Source: Symbiodinium natans (lineage: Eukaryota > Sar > Dinophyceae > Suessiales > Symbiodiniaceae). From it: DNA of 42,500 bases. The notes beneath the pieces are model-generated. The model made no database searches. It was not told the origin of the DNA and saw only the letters and a program-made list of their open reading frames with translations. Shown here in pieces: positions 10,263-20,560 of this stretch. Location: contig CAJNDS010000813.1 in NCBI GenBank assembly GCA_905221605.1, positions 202,501 through 245,000 of the forward strand, in the 5' to 3' direction. The position numbers and the translations under genes were made by a program. Within the stretch, counting starts at the first letter, position 1, and each line of letters opens with the position of its first letter.

Positions 10263-10655
10263 ATGTTTGTCGGCGATGGGCGGAAACAACCCGCAGCATC
10301 ATTGATAAACGGAGTCTCTTGCCACCGGCGAGGATTGATGAGTCATGGCATTTCGCAACGGTCCACTTCACATGCAATCGTCGAACCAGCAGCCCACAGG
10401 CAAGTCCATTCTGAGGCTCATCATCCTGATGCATCGTACCGTACTGTTCAGAATCACGTCAACCAGTATCTCAACCGCAACACATATGTTCACATACACA
10501 TCAAGGTTCAAGTCAGACGAGGGAATCGGCCAAGACTGTGTGTGATGATTAGAGATGCGTCTTTTCAAGCCCTGAACGCACTGAACGAAGGAGACCATGC
10601 GACAGATGCAGATGGTGGTTGGAGTGGTTCATCGGCTTCGCTACAAAGCCAGTGA
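10263..10655 (+). CDS. candidate downstream exon(s) of the GTPase gene
   Basis: The frame is open to 10655. Its best part starts near 10435 (SYRTVQNHVNQYLNRNTYVH, then VRRGNRPRLCVMIRDASFQA) and ends Gly/Ser-rich. It follows the last GTPase exon by about 100 bases on the same strand, so it may be the C-terminal part. No EH-domain or other signature is visible. An overlapping frame at 10590-10700 (ETMRQMQMVVGVVHRLRY) also looks coding. Confidence 0.33.
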   Translation: MFVGDGRKQPAASLINGVSCHRRGLMSHGISQRSTSHAIVEPAAHRQVHSEAHHPDASYRTVQNHVNQYLNRNTYVHIHIKVQVRRGNRPRLCVMIRDASFQALNALNEGDHATDADGGWSGSSASLQSQ

Positions 10656-11944
10656 CCGCTATTGGAGACTCAAGGCCAACCAGCAAGATTGCATCAGATC
10701 GTAATTCATCGCATGTCTTCCTATTTCATCTTAAGCTATCGTCTGTTCTCGTTGCTCTCCTTACTCGTGCTTGACTTGAATGGGCTTTCTCGGCAAACTG
10801 ATACTTTTAATCATGAGAAGGAATCGAACGAGGTGTCATGGGGAATGTGTGCGAATCCGTGCATGCAGAAACATCGCAAAGAGCAAAAAGGTCATTGAAG
10901 AATTAGACCGAAGCAGATGATTCAGAAGCCCACACGACGCAGCTCCCGCATGTCCCATTCCTCATCGTATGACCTTGGCTTGGCTTGGCTGGGGATGGTC
11001 ACTGGCTCCCTCCCCCCGGCCAACCAAGCAGAATCGGGGGCGAAAGGGGGTGGAATATTTCCGATTCCGCCCTAGAGCCTTCTGTACCAGCTGGTTTTGA
11101 GGTTGCTAGTCAGAGGTCCACATCAACAGCCTTCTATCCTTGCTGAGTAGATCACTGACAGGCACAGGCTTGACGCAGAACATTGTGGTTCCTGCCGATT
11201 ATCGACTGTGCACGAACAATGTCTAAGATCAAAAGGCCAAAAGGATACCAGTGACAACAGGCACCGAGTCAAATTATTCATCATCCTCGATTACATGAGT
11301 TGACGGCACCTTCAGCATGTAACGCCATGCCTCGTGGGTTGAGGGAATACATCAACCTACCACGATCCAGTGGCAAACCTGCGCCTCAATGCAAGCGCGA
11401 TTGCGTGTGTGACCACTGTGTTCCGAAGAGTCGTAAGTTTTGTTGAGAAGACTTCCTGAATTCAGAGAATGATTTGGAGATTCGTTACGTTAAGTTACGC
11501 CAGCTACAGAGTTTATGCAAGAGGGGCAAAGGAGGCCCACAATGCCAAAACGAACCTCTGTATGAATGGAAGCTTGTGGTTTATGCAGCAGGCAAGAATG
11601 CAACGAATGGAATTTGGTAGTAGCCTGCGCATGTGTGTGTGCGTGTGTGTGTGTGTGTGTGCGCGTGCTCGAAAAAGCTCTGTACACGCGACGCCAGCTT
11701 TCCACAAGTTTGCTATAGCAGGGAGCAATGCACTTCCATCACCCCTTGCACTGATGAGAAACGGTGATGTCAGAGACGCCCGTCCATACGACCCACTTGC
11801 TGCGTGATGCTTGTGATGTGGTCTCTTAGTCTGTGCATGCGCATGGAGCACAGCCGCCGTTTGTTTGCAGATGAGAATGGAACAGCCTGGGCCTGTGAAA
11901 CATTCAGTCAGCCATTTTTGGACTTTCACGCTCACTTGTAAAAC
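10656..11944. other. gene-poor stretch
   Basis: No supportable exon. It includes a GT microsatellite (listed separately). A 192-codon minus-strand frame runs through that microsatellite (11513-12091), but its His/Thr run comes from the repeat and no motif is present. Confidence 0.4.
11632..11668. repeat. GT microsatellite
   Basis: A run of TG/GC dinucleotides (GTGTGTGTGCGTGTGTG...) on the plus strand. Confidence 0.9.
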
Positions 11945-12217
11945 GTGAAGGCATGTGAAGGGATTGTGGAGCATGTGAGTGCATCTTTCACCTTGCAAAG
12001 CCCGACCACCGTGTGGAACATGCATGTAAGCGCAGAAGATCATGCAATCCACCTTGTGGAGCACGACACCTTTGGCAGCATGTATGCGCATAAAGCCAGT
12101 TCATATAACATCCTTACACCCTTGCCCGTGCCCCACCTCAAGACGCTTCCAGCCTTCTTGCATGTAGCAGTTTGCGATCTCTTCCTGACCATACATGGTC
12201 ATTGTCATGAATCATGA
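11945..12217 (+). CDS. candidate exon, unknown protein
   Basis: A 90-codon frame with a coding-like mix (SASFTLQSPTTVWNMHV, AEDHAIHLVEHDTFGSMY). The antisense frame is also open. No family was recognised. Confidence 0.22.
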   Translation: MKACEGIVEHVSASFTLQSPTTVWNMHVSAEDHAIHLVEHDTFGSMYAHKASSYNILTPLPVPHLKTLPAFLHVAVCDLFLTIHGHCHES

Positions 12218-12693
12218 ATCAATACCAGAGTCTGTTTTGGAGGTTTGGGCAGTTTTCAGTGCGGTGGTGCCGGTGACTGCCTCGACATTTTCTTTGCATG
12301 CAAGTGGCTCATAGTGGCTCTGGCTCCCACAGAGTCCGTCGGGACTGACCAAGGCCATAGGCATTTACGAAATCATGCATTTTGCGGCCGCCTAAGAAAC
12401 AGCAAAATGGGCGATACGTTGAACTTGTAACTTGTGAGGGATTGCCGTGATTCGCCTGAGGCAGCCGACAGCATGAGATTAGCCGCTGAGATGGCAGCCG
12501 CGGATCTTGCGGCATCAGCAGTGGACTCTTCAAGTTTCTTGGCATCAAGAGGTGGTCCAAATCTCGTACGCGCCTGCTGTGGAGCCTGAAATTATTGAGC
12601 AAGCAAGGCCGCCGTGGTTGGGGTGGATGGCTGAGTTGGCTGAGTTGTCCCACACATTGCATCTTCACCTTTGAGATGAGGATGTGTATGGAT

Positions 12694-12958
12694 TCATTCG
12701 TGTGAGGTTTTCTGCGGCGTGGGGGAGCGCCGGTTGAGGAGCCAGAGCCTGCAGGCAGCCGCATGCACAGTTGCATGGACAGCCTCCACAGCCTCCACAG
12801 CATCTGCGCACAGGCCATGTCGAAGAGCACGCATCTGAGCAGCGTTGTCAACAGGAAGCCACACAATTGCTTTGCTGCTCAAGTCCTGGTGTGGCGCGTT
12901 TGAAGAGTTGGCCATCCCAGAATGTGATCAATGGTTCTTCGACAAGTTCGTCGGCACA
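12694..12958. CDS. coding-like block, strand unresolved
   Basis: On the minus strand 12694-12915 reads SSKAIVWLPVDNAAQMRALR followed by an Ala/Val-rich helix. On the plus strand about 12850-12958 reads LLLKSWCGAFEELAIPECDQ and then WFFDKFVGT to a stop. Both have plausible composition, and I cannot choose between them from sequence alone. Confidence 0.25.
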
Positions 12959-13176
12959 TGATAGTTCGGATGACTGGAAATTAGGAGACGACATGTAAGT
13001 ATGTAGACTAGGAAACTAGACTAGATGAAAGCGAACGTAAGAACAGTCTTGATGGGTAGGCACTTTTTTCATACTCCCAAAAGCAGTGATCCAGTTGGTT
13101 GAGCAGAGTCCATGCAATTAGAAGTTAGAAGGGGAACGAGGCTCAGGCACATCCAACCGGAACAGCGAAGAGCTAT

Positions 13177-13419
13177 GTGGGACTTGGGATTCAAGGTTCG
13201 CCCTTGCCTGAAGCGAAAAACTCGCATCCATGGGGCTGGCCCGTGATTCGTGAGGATTTCCTGCTTTTGCATCACGTGATCGCACTGTCGAGGTTTCATC
13301 CCTTCGGCACCTGGGTGTACGTAACTGCCGCTGACCCAGCACTCAAGTGGTCTCGTTGGTTGTGTCTCCTCATGAAAACAGCTGTGTGGAGGTGGCTGTT
13401 CTGTACGTTTTGTTCCTAG
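13177..13419 (+). CDS. candidate exon, unknown protein
   Basis: An 80-codon Trp-rich frame (PWGWPVIREDFLLLHHVIAL, FHPFGTWVYVTAADPALKW) ends at TAG 13417-13419. It looks better than the opposite strand, which is basic and motif-free. No family was recognised. Confidence 0.28.
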   Translation: MGLGIQGSPLPEAKNSHPWGWPVIREDFLLLHHVIALSRFHPFGTWVYVTAADPALKWSRWLCLLMKTAVWRWLFCTFCS

Positions 13420-14551
13420 GTGGCGTCTGCATCTTAGCTGCCCTTCCTAGCTGCTCCCGTTCAAACTGAAAACGTTCTGGCAACTGCAAATCATTTGGAA
13501 AGTGTGAAGTCCCTGCCAGCCCTGAGACTGGTCAGGTCCTAAAGATGCTTTGGGAAAGCTTCATTCAGTGCACATGGGCTTTGGGGCTGAACGTTAGGGA
13601 TCGATGCATCTGCTGATGTCCATGCGAGACCAAAGAGGTACCAGAAAGAGCTCTACGTAACGTTGGATGCAACTTTCGACCAGGCCGGCCAGTCGACTGA
13701 AGCCAGTTGACTTTGCAGCCACGAGTGGCATGCAGTAGCTGAAGCTAAACTGAATGAGTGCCGCCTGAGAGCCCCCTCGTTCTTTTCACGCGAGGAGCAC
13801 TAGGAGCCGCACAGTCCCAAGCCCTGAGATGCCCTGAGATGCCCTGAGTCCTGAGCCAATTTCCTTGCTTTCTAGGAAGCAGCTGCGCTCGACTCTAAAT
13901 CGTGACACTTGACACATCGAACTATTTCTTGCATTTTCTTTCATGCGGTTCGGTGCCCAACAAATACATTCCACATAAGGATTCTGGGCCAGGCAATCAA
14001 TTTCCAGCAGCTCTTTGGTGAGCAACCGCCGTGACAACATATGTGACACTTGTAAGCGCGAGCAACATCCGAGACCTGACTACTTTTTGATCAGGTGTTC
14101 TATGACAGGTTCATACATGATGAGGGCGAGGACATGTGACCGCGCTTTTTGGGCTAGCCTGTGACATTCACCAGTACGTTGCAAATCCGGCTTATCAGGG
14201 CCTATCATGCCCCCATCGCAGAGGATCTTCGTTCCAGATGGAGTGTTGTACGGCCAAAGGTGGAGTCAATCCTGCAGGCTGGCAAGTCCGACATCGGCCA
14301 AGTTGTAGTCTTTGTTTGATCTCTGTCAATTGTCAGGCGACAAGCTTCTATCCCCTTCTTCCAATTGTGACTACTTGGGAAATGCAGAGGCGTACTTCTT
14401 AGGTCATCGCGTGATGCGTGTGTCGGCTCATGATCCGCTTGTCGGTTCGAATCCTGAACCGACTGGCTCCACCACCAGATTTGTGAAGGATATCCGAAGC
14501 GCTGCAGACTGACATCTGGTACCTGCGACAACTTGCCCGTCAGCTTCGACC
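13420..14551. other. gene-poor stretch with short tandem repeat
   Basis: It contains a short tandem repeat of GCCCTGAGAT (13821-13849, three copies, the last partial). A 128-codon minus-strand frame (14205-14591) has no motif. No exon is supportable. Confidence 0.4.
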
Positions 14552-14755
14552 TTGGCGAGCTTGGTGAAGCCGCACGCTGTACCTTGCGCATCTCTGGATA
14601 TTATAAGACTGAGGTTGCGACAGCCTCAAAGCCCCTCCACCGCCTCTCCCACCGGCGCGAGTTCTCAGGGGCCTAGCACTCAAGCCAACTCGAGTACCGC
14701 AATTGCAACCCACGTGCCACGGACAATTGCAAGTACAGCACTCAGGCAGTCCTGA
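14552..14755 (+). CDS. candidate Ser/Thr/Pro-rich exon
   Basis: The frame from about 14600 to the stop at 14755 is Ser/Thr/Pro/Gln-rich (RQPQSPSTASPTGASSQGPS), a low-complexity tail common in dinoflagellate proteins. It has no domain and could be chance in a C-rich stretch. Confidence 0.25.
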   Translation: MASLVKPHAVPCASLDIIRLRLRQPQSPSTASPTGASSQGPSTQANSSTAIATHVPRTIASTALRQS

Positions 14756-15274
14756 ACGCTACTGGCTGCATGTTAGCAGTCGGAATTTTTTTTCCAAATT
14801 TTACAGCCTGGTGTTGCACGGAAGCCCCGGTTCAGTGCATGGGCTTCTCGCTTCAGGATGCCTTCTCCTCCTAAAACATCTTAGCTATATCAGATCCGTT
14901 TATCTAGGGCAGTCGAAATCGTGCAGAGCTTCGCCAAGCTTTGCGACTGCTGTGTACACATCTTTGTTATTGGCCAAGTCTCGAATCCATTGCAACAGCT
15001 CGCTGGTGTTGCCTGTCTGTTATGTGTTCGTACTTGTGTTGAATAATTGTCACCTGTATTTTCATAGTCCTTTGCAAGATGTTGTCGCAGATGGTGTGCA
15101 ATGGTGCGAGAGGCCGCTTAGCCGGTGCAGCCATAATTATACACTAGTTATGCTTGCCGGGCATATGGATTGGATTAACATGCTATGCATCTGGGCATGC
15201 CGTTCTTGGCCACCTTGTGCAGCGATGCACACTTTCAACAACACAATGAGGTGGGTTTTGCCGGTTTCTTGCAG
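14756..15274. other. no recognisable gene
   Basis: T-rich, intron-like DNA. A long plus-strand frame (14703-15332) is Cys/Leu/Ser-rich without motifs. Confidence 0.35.
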
Positions 15275-15363
15275 GATCGCCTGGCGGTTCAGCTGTCGGC
15301 CTTGGCATGTCCAAGGCCATGGCCGGATTTGAGCAAGTCTCTGCACATCTCTGCATGAGATGA
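15275..15363 (+). CDS. candidate short exon
   Basis: After GTTTCTTGCAG the frame reads SPGGSAVGLGMSKAMAGFEQ to a stop at 15361-15363. It is glycine-rich with a strong acceptor, but another frame of the same stretch is also open. Unassigned. Confidence 0.22.
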
Positions 15364-15981
15364 AGTTTTTGTGGCAGTTCGGTGATGCAGGCAGCACGAC
15401 AGCATGCGGCTGCATGGGAGGCATCCCATTGCCAGATGGCCGCATCTGCAAAGATTTGCCCTCTGACTCATGTTATTATACTTCGTTACTTCGTCCTGTC
15501 AGGGCTTCGACACATTTGGAGGCCCAAGGCGCCATGAGGGGCAATGCGGTTTTGGAACTTGTGAGACATGCGTCCGCCTGCTCTGGAGCCGAATATGCTG
15601 AAGGTCGGCGGGGGGCCTTGCACACACCTCGAACTTAGTGTCGGTCATGGGCTTGGCTTCTTCGTGCTTCAGTGGCCCGCTTCCACGGCCACATGGGCAC
15701 ATCTGCCGTGCTTTCTCAGGCAGAAAATCCTCTTCTTGCACTTGCGGGATGTCGTAAGAGGTGAACGGCGACCACTGGTCAGTAGTTCGTGATTAATGAA
15801 ATGCGAAGCTGCAGTCTGTGAATAGCACATAGAGCTCGAGCTCACGTGTACATAGAAGAAATGGCGACCTTGCTGAGCATACCGCATGCGAATGCAGTCA
15901 TGTCAATACGCACCAGAGCAAAAAGGAGAGACTTTGACAAGGACATCAGGAGAGAGACATGTATGATTTTCGAGAACTCAC
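15364..15981. other. no firmly supportable gene
   Basis: Two plus-strand stretches, 15385-15480 and 15505-15635 (THLEAQGAMRGNAVLELVRH), might be small exons, each after a CAG. Evidence is too thin to call them. Confidence 0.3.
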
Positions 15982-16146
15982 CCAAGGAAGCAAATGCCTT
16001 GAGTAGTGCAAAAGCATGCGAACTCGCTTCGAGTTGTGCAGCATTCTGAAAGGTGCTCTCCTTAAAGGCTTGATCCGATATCTCTTCATTGTGCCGCTCG
16101 TTCTCCTCAAGCCAGACCCGCAAACATGGGTGCATGGTTCCTAATA
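15982..16146 (-). CDS. internal exon on the minus strand, unknown protein
   Basis: On the minus strand an acceptor (GCTGCTACAG) is followed by a frame containing MHPCLRVWLEENERHNEEIS and FQNAAQLEASSHAFALLKAF. It ends at a canonical donor (TTGG|GTGAGT) at 15982/15981. The residues look like amphipathic helices. Codon use and both splice sites agree, making this one of the better unnamed exons. It shows that at least one gene here runs opposite to the GTPase. Confidence 0.45.
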
Positions 16147-16775
16147 CTGTAGCAGCTGGTGCAGCAGTCAATGACTTGCTTCAGACGGACAAGGCAAAGA
16201 TCCTACCCTGTTGTTTGCTGCTGTCTGCGATGCAACGGATGCAACAAGAAACATGTCAGCGCAATGTAGCCACAGAGATCCACAGAGTGATACGGCAGCA
16301 TCATCTCATGGACACCTTTGAACATGAATGGATCTGTTGCAGAACCAGCAATTCAGGCTTCCGAGAGCTTTTTCGAAGGAGTGTTGCAGGATGAGTGCGC
16401 AACTGATCTCTCTCTCTCTCTCTGTCATGGATATCTGGGGAAGCGGTTGGCTTTGCGGCTACCGCGGCATCAGTAAGATAATCCGGCACCGGCAAAGAGG
16501 TAGAAAGTTCCGACCTTCACCTGATGGAGGAGTCAGCAGGGCAGGGGGGGCATGGCCAAGTTGGCTGGGGGTGGCTCCGGGAGGGGGGGGAGGGGATCCC
16601 AGCGTTAACTACCTTGTCGGACGCACTTCTCCTGCCGTGTTGGCGCCCGCAATATACGTTCCGAGCTAGTGTCGATTGTGGGTCGTTGGTAGTTGGTAGC
16701 TCAAGGCGAGGCGGGGGGGGGGGGGGCGGGCGCTGGACAGGTTCGGTGAGAATGGCGAGCGATTCTTGGTAGAGC
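16147..16775. other. simple repeats, no gene
   Basis: A CT microsatellite (about 16408-16424), G-rich patches near 16540-16590 and a 14-base G run at 16713-16726. Frames through the G-rich DNA are low complexity. Confidence 0.5.
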
Positions 16776-17129
16776 TCATGCCAGCAGACCACAGCTCCTT
16801 GACTTGTCAGCCACATGCCACATACGCACAAGCGGAGCAAACGTGTTCACCGTGTGCGACGTAGCCATAGTCATAATATTAAGAGCCAACATGATGAGCA
16901 GGATGGCTGTAGACTCGCAGCTCGGCATGAGGCTGTGGCTTCCACGGCATTGGAATTGACAGGCAAACGGTCTCCGACTCAACTCCAGAAGCATTCTGCC
17001 ACATTCTGCTGCAATGAGCAGGGGTAGGGCTTGATGGTTGGATTCCAAGAACAAGGCTGCGGCCCTCTTGCATGCCAACCTGCATGATGCAGAGGTGAAG
17101 GCTTGACGCAGCCTGAGATTAAGACTCAA
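16776..17129 (-). CDS. candidate minus-strand coding block
   Basis: A 117-codon minus-strand frame, alternating helical and hydrophobic (AILLIMLALNIMTMATSHTV) and ending NTFAPLVRMWHVADKS. It lies on the same strand as the exon at 15982-16146, upstream of it in transcription, and may belong to the same gene. Internal introns are likely. No family was recognised. Confidence 0.28.
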   Translation of the reverse strand: MSLNLRLRQAFTSASCRLACKRAAALFLESNHQALPLLIAAECGRMLLELSRRPFACQFQCRGSHSLMPSCESTAILLIMLALNIMTMATSHTVNTFAPLVRMWHVADKSRSCGLLA

Positions 17130-17167
17130 CGGCTCAAATTGACCTACCAGGGTCAGACTGGGCAGAT

Positions 17168-17389
17168 TTAGTGCTTCCCATGGTCAATGTCATGGAAGGA
17201 TTTCGTGGCATCAGACTTGCTCGCTGCGATACAGACAGGAGCTGTTGAGGTATGTTGAGTTGTCCGATGAGAACGTGCCCGTACGGTGAGGAGAGAGAGC
17301 TTCATTTCCACACCATCTTCGACACGACAGCGAGCTCTGGAGCCGCCTTGCAGACTACTATCGATGTCAGGAGGTGCAGTGCATTGCAA
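17168..17389 (-). CDS. candidate minus-strand exon
   Basis: The frame reads DIDSSLQGGSRARCRVEDGV then EMKLSLLTVRARS and a polar tail to a stop at 17168-17170. A second minus-strand frame overlaps it. The composition is coding-like, the strand agrees with its neighbours, and the function is unknown. Confidence 0.25.
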   Translation of the reverse strand: MQCTAPPDIDSSLQGGSRARCRVEDGVEMKLSLLTVRARSHRTTQHTSTAPVCIAASKSDATKSFHDIDHGKH

Positions 17390-17955
17390 TGTATTGCAAC
17401 GTATGCCATGCTACTGCCATTCTGGTGATGCATTCTGCTGATCGTCGAATGTGCGACTCGCCTTTCTCGCTTTGATGGAGGCCTTGGATCACAGATGCCG
17501 CGAGGCGCGCGACACGAGAGAGATAGATGTGCTCTCTCCACAGTGTGCGTGTACAGTGCAGATACTGTAGTAGAGAGTCGAAGCATTTTCTCACATGGAG
17601 AGAGCAGTGAGAAAGCCGGCGTACCTACGTCCGCCGAAAAGATTCCTCTGAGAGAGAGATCGAGGCCAGGTCCTTTCTTCGAGATGTGGGCGCCTCTGCT
17701 GTTGTTCAGGTCGGGGCTGCATGTGAGGGTGTAAGGAGGTTCACCGGTTACAGCGCCCGACAATCAGACAACTGACGGGACAAATTGTTTCGGCCTCAAG
17801 GCATCGGCTGTCCTTGAAATAATACAGGTTCATACAGTTGGTAACGTATATGAACTCCTTGCCCAGTGTTTTTTTGATATTTGCACAGCTATTGGCGCTA
17901 GCTTCGTGGGCATCCCCGTTCTGTGCCCCATGGGCCGGCAAACGTTTCTTGTTCT
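17390..17955. other. no firmly supportable gene
   Basis: Minus-strand frames continue (17302-17763 and 17741-17965), but they cross GA-rich low-complexity DNA. A plus-strand frame from 17853 opens with a signal-peptide-like run (MNSLPSVFLIFAQLLALASW). The antisense frame is also open, so neither is called. Confidence 0.3.
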
Positions 17956-18047
17956 CACCTGCCATGTCGAGGTTTTTGCAGTGCAGCTACTATGTTACGA
18001 ACACCTGCCATGTCGGGGTTTTTGCAGTGCAGCTGCTATGTTACGAA
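17956..18047. repeat. 46-bp tandem duplication
   Basis: Two adjacent 46-bp units starting CACCTGCCATGTCG (17956-18001 and 18002-18047) differ at only two bases (GAGG/GGGG and TAC/TGC). Each unit carries an acceptor-like GGTTTTTGCAG. Confidence 0.95.
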
Positions 18048-18843
18048 GTGCTGCGAGCTCCTTGGATTTGTAGTTCAGGTTTGCACCGTCAGAGTTCATC
18101 AGAGTTCAATTTAGATCCTTGGCCCATCCGAAAACTCCGTCATTGTGCAGGGATCTGTGGAAAGACGCGGGCTGGTTGTGGTTCTGCCCTTACAAGGCAT
18201 TTCAGCAAGTGCACAGGGCTTGCCACTCAATTCAGGCTTTGCAGCTCTTCTTCAATGAGCTGAAGGAGAAGGCAAGTGACCTTGAAACCACCCCTTCCAA
18301 GCCCTTCGGCCCTGGAAGCCGTTGAAGACATATTCGCTAGCAGCTCACCTGAAACGGAAAATGTTGCCTAGTAGTTCGTCAGAAATCGTCCAAGAATCCT
18401 AGGGGGGGGCAAGTGGCCTGCCTGCCCACAGCAGGTGGTGTGTTCTCACATTTTTTGATAGTGTCGCCAGAACTGCATTTACCCCTTGAGGCCTCCGCGC
18501 TTCCTTCCGGCAGAGAAAAGATTCTGGTGAGCCCCGCGCTGTGGTGACGTAGTGCAACCAGCGACAACCAACATCCCTTGACTGTTAGGTGTTCCAGCTG
18601 CTGGCGCAGTGCTCCAGCCCATGCTGTTGTTTGTCCCACTACTGTACCTGAAGTTGTCGGCTTTTTCCATGATCCCTGAGGCAAGTCGCAAGAAAAAGAG
18701 GCCTTAGCGGCCACTGATGCAACGGCTCAGGCCAGGCTTTGCCTGCGAAGGGGGAAAAGAGCAAAGAGTGCACAGCTTGACGCAGCATACCCGTGAGAAC
18801 ATAGGTGCACGTGAGAATGTAACAGGATCAGGACCGTGCAGAG
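18048..18843. other. no firmly supportable gene
   Basis: A 111-codon minus-strand frame (18379-18714, starting MAAKASFSCDLPQGSW) and a shorter plus-strand stretch near 18485 (LEASALPSGREKILV) are both possible. Neither has clear splice sites. Confidence 0.3.
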
Positions 18844-19173
18844 TTGAGTGAGTTGAGACGTGAGAGACTCTGTTGGAGAGAGGGGGTCTCCTGTGCGAGG
18901 CGCTGCAAAGACTGCGCCAGCAATGTGGCAAACAAGTGGCTGCGTGTGGCGCTTATGCGGGGTTTTGCTTCGGTGCTGTCAGGGTTGTATTGCTGTCTTT
19001 GCTATGGCTGCTGTGTCAACTTAGGTATGTCTCTTGGGTTGGGAGCGACGCTACCTTCTGGCTTTCATTTCTTCGTGGTTGTGGGAGAACAGGCCTCAGA
19101 GATACGCAGAGACTTCAATGACTGCTTCTGGCATCTGATGCCATCTGCATCTGTGTGTGCTAGCTGCACCTAG
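18844..19173 (+). CDS. candidate exon with hydrophobic segment
   Basis: A plus-strand region with two overlapping open frames. The one at 18873-19121 has a membrane-like run (FGAVRVVLLSLLWLLCQL) after CGKQVAACGAYAG. Which frame is used is unclear. No family was recognised. Confidence 0.22.
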   Translation: MSELRRERLCWREGVSCARRCKDCASNVANKWLRVALMRGFASVLSGLYCCLCYGCCVNLGMSLGLGATLPSGFHFFVVVGEQASEIRRDFNDCFWHLMPSASVCASCT

Positions 19174-19178
19174 CTGAT

Positions 19179-19502
19179 TTGGAAGCTCGCATGCCGTTTG
19201 ACTTTGAGGCTCTGACCATGCGGGTGGGCTGCTGGACGCTCTTGCAAAGGCTCGAAACTGTGCCGGTCGCAAGAGCCTTTGACCACCTCGAATGCTCAGA
19301 AGGTTGCGGGCTTGACCATCCGCGTTTGGGCCGAAGGCGTTCGTGGGTTTACTTTCGGCGTGTGATTTTGAAAGAGTCAAGTGCGAGTCAAAGACCAGTG
19401 ATGTCGAAGTATGTGGGTTACAACCCTTCGTACACGGCTAGCATGCAGTGCAAAGTTGCAGGTGCATGTAATACAGGTGTTTGCTTAGGACGAGAGGAAT
19501 AA
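19179..19502 (+). CDS. candidate plus-strand ORF, unknown protein
   Basis: A 107-codon frame (FDFEALTMRVGCWTLLQRLE, LGRRRSWVYFRRVILKESSA) with coding-like codon use, ending at a stop at 19500-19502. The minus strand is also open at 19096-19380. No domain was recognised. Confidence 0.28.
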   Translation: MEARMPFDFEALTMRVGCWTLLQRLETVPVARAFDHLECSEGCGLDHPRLGRRRSWVYFRRVILKESSASQRPVMSKYVGYNPSYTASMQCKVAGACNTGVCLGREE

Positions 19503-19527
19503 GCCAGCGTCAATTAGGCATGTCTAC

Positions 19528-19872
19528 TCAGTTAGGTTCCACATCCATCTGTGTGTCACGCCCTCTTGTGAAGCTCCAAAGAGCCTCTCTGAAGGACACA
19601 AAGCTCCACTGCTCTGCTTGCTGCATGAAGCCCGATTTGGCAGTCGCTTGGTGAACCTCTGGTGCGCCGTCACTAGAGTCGCTCGAGCTCCTGGATGAGA
19701 CATGTTGATGTTCTGTTTGAGTTCGGAGCGGCAATGAAGTGCAGGTACAAGAGCGAGATGGGCCACTTTGATCGATTAGTCCCGTGCGGTTGAAAGCGGC
19801 GTGTTTTGCAATCTGCACGTGGCAGTGGGGCCAAGAGAGGCAACTTTTGTGCTGTCCTGTGGCAAAGCACAC
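19528..19872 (-). CDS. candidate minus-strand 3' exon
   Basis: The minus-strand frame ends with a well-formed polar tail (SSSDSSDGAPEVHQATAKSG, EQWSFVSFREALWSFTRG) and a stop at 19528-19530. The last ~60 codons are the convincing part. The upstream part is Cys/His/Ser-rich and probably intronic. Unknown protein. Confidence 0.35.
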   Translation of the reverse strand: MCFATGQHKSCLSWPHCHVQIAKHAAFNRTGLIDQSGPSRSCTCTSLPLRTQTEHQHVSSRSSSDSSDGAPEVHQATAKSGFMQQAEQWSFVSFREALWSFTRGRDTQMDVEPN

Positions 19873-20387
19873 TGAGTTGGCTCATCGACGCGAGTGAGAG
19901 GGAAGTGTTTGCTGAATGCTATTTTGCCTGTCTTGCTGCCATGAGACACCCGAGCTTAATGGTTCGGCTCCCTTCCGGTGTGCAGCTCCGTTTCACCAGG
20001 CACAGTTGTCAGTGCTTGGCCGTATTTCTTCGCGTTTCTTGAAGATTATCGGCTTGGCTCCTGGCTGCAGATCTGCTTCTGACGTCTGAGGTTTGAGATC
20101 TTGCTCTCTGATGCTCTCTGGACCCAGTGCATGATCAGTGCTTCTTGGCTGCATTCATGGACAGGTGCTTCACCCCAGCTTAAAGAGGCATTATGCCAGC
20201 GACCCCAAACAGTGTAAGACCACGACAACAGCATCGCAAAGGTCGCAAACAGCACTTACGTGAGAGCGATCCAAGACCCAAAGTGCACGGACAGCTCTGC
20301 ACTTCACGAGGAGCACTCGCACGGAACTGGTCGGGAGCTTTCGATAACCGGGAAGCGAACCCTTTCAGGAAAGTATACAATGCACAA

Positions 20388-20560
20388 GTCCCTGCCACAT
20401 TTGCGCGACACGGAGCACAACAAGTGCTCGGTGTTTTTTTCGGAGCATTTTTAACTGGAATGCGCCCGAGACCTTTGCAAGGCAGCCGCGATGCCATGCT
20501 GTTTGAGATGTGTTGGATGCCGTCCGACGGCAATGGGCTTTCCGGAGCGCAGCCCGCCTC
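20388..20560. repeat. dispersed repeat, copy A
   Basis: The sequence runs from TGCCACATTTGCGCGAC through CACAACAAGTGC and GGAATGCGCCCGAGACCT to AGCCGCGATGCCA. It matches the segment at 21355-21545 in order. A 137-codon plus-strand frame (20193-20606) runs over it and is probably a by-product of the repeat. Such diverged copies suggest a genome-wide non-autonomous element. Confidence 0.7.

Noticed and set aside
11513-12091. 192-codon minus-strand ORF
   Set aside because: It runs through a GT microsatellite and gives a His/Thr run. There is no motif and no clear start.
12309-12866. 185-codon minus-strand ORF
   Set aside because: Leu/Arg/Pro/Ser-rich without motif, and it overlaps a better minus frame and a plus candidate.
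14441-14456. tRNA B-box-like GGTTCGAATCC
   Set aside because: The T-stem does not pair beyond two bases, no A box or anticodon stem can be folded upstream, and no acceptor stem is present.
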